A DNA stretch of 64,000 nucleotides from Pseudarthrobacter sp. C4D7 (GTDB lineage Bacteria; Actinomycetota; Actinomycetes; Actinomycetales; Micrococcaceae), in assembly GCF_013359725.1 (NCBI RefSeq), contig NZ_JABFMW010000007.1:62001-126000 (forward strand), written 5' to 3'. The translations under genes and the position numbers were made by a program. Below, piece by piece: positions 63,883-64,000 of this stretch. Numbering within the stretch: the stretch's first letter is position 1; each line of letters opens with the position of its first letter. The notes below the pieces were generated by a model that saw nothing but the letters and a program-made list of their open reading frames with translations, was not told the DNA's origin and did not search any database.

Positions 63883-64000
63883 TTAGTCGCGGGTCAGGCG
63901 CCGGTGGGTGACGCGGTGCGGCTTGGCGGCGTCGGGGCCGAGGCGGTCGACCTTGTTCTCCTCGTAGGATTCGAAGTTGCCCTCGAACCAGTACCACTTG
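63883..64000 (-). CDS. ettA: ABC-F ribosome factor EttA, C-terminal fragment
   Basis: Only the last 38 codons are in the window: W-F-E-G-N-F-E-S-Y-E-E-N, then R-L-G-P-D-A-A-K-P-H and R-R-L-T-R-D before TAA. This ending is typical of the energy-dependent translational throttle protein EttA, an ABC-F ATPase binding the ribosomal E site to gate initiation under low ADP/ATP energy state. The ATPase domains lie outside the window. Confidence 0.88.
   Translation of the reverse strand, partial: KWYWFEGNFESYEENKVDRLGPDAAKPHRVTHRRLTRD

Overview
This window is ordinary actinobacterial chromosome. It is GC-rich, almost fully coding, and rich in GTG/TTG starts and four-base gene overlaps. The gene content fits Micrococcaceae, most likely Arthrobacter sensu lato (Arthrobacter/Pseudarthrobacter): a Rv2466c-type (mycothiol-linked) DsbA protein, ClpP1/ClpP2 with a ClgR-like box, an ileS T-box, RNase E with long Ala/Pro/Arg-rich arms, and DUF4233 beside folC. 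I see no phage, insertion sequence, CRISPR array, plasmid gene or defence island. I name no species because no search was possible.

Layout. 1-5.4 kb: the tail of a DUF1365/FAD-oxidoreductase lipid-modification locus, a LysR regulator, a DUF2004 protein and metE. 5.4-6.8 kb: metF with a long leader and a palindromic operator candidate. 6.8-11.8 kb: a five-gene Bat-like operon (MoxR ATPase, DUF58, short membrane protein, a protein with two fused VWA domains, a TPR-like membrane protein). 11.9-16.5 kb: a small unknown ORF and a ROK-regulated sugar ABC importer without its own ATPase. 16.6-20.3 kb: a methyltransferase coupled to a flavin monooxygenase, divergent from cfa. 20.3-22.4 kb: a solute:sodium symporter with its DUF3311 partner. 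22.6-23.0 kb: two identical tRNA-Ala(GGC) genes, each with its own terminator.

23.1-54 kb is a conserved actinobacterial housekeeping block. It runs rsfS, a tail-anchored unknown, nadD, proA, proB, obg, rpmA, rplU, [TPP riboswitch-thiD/tenA], rne, VKOR, ndk, DUF4233, folC, ileS (T-box), an EEP hydrolase, an SDR, DUF488, valS, DsbA, clpX, clpP2, clpP1, tig, tRNA-Pro and tRNA-Gly. From memory, this mirrors the M. tuberculosis segment around Rv2420c-Rv2470. The thiamine gene sits between rne and rplU, which are usually close neighbours. 54.1-64 kb: Nei-type glycosylase, rpiB, a membrane protein, pepN, OsmC, an epimerase-like protein, MscS, group II truncated globin, an unknown, tesB and the 3' end of ettA.

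Regulation visible in the sequence: a TPP riboswitch whose 3' strand carries the ribosome binding site; an isoleucine T-box with specifier ATC; a perfect match to the published C. glutamicum ClgR consensus upstream of clpP1P2; a 14-bp palindrome at the metF promoter; and at least a dozen genes whose start codon lies 6-7 nt after a TANNNT -10 box, implying leaderless mRNAs. This start rule also corrects several gene starts. I found no convincing new multi-gene system. The most unusual items are the fused double-VWA protein, the ThiD-TenA fusion at an unexpected site, the methyltransferase-monooxygenase coupling, and a few small unknown proteins.
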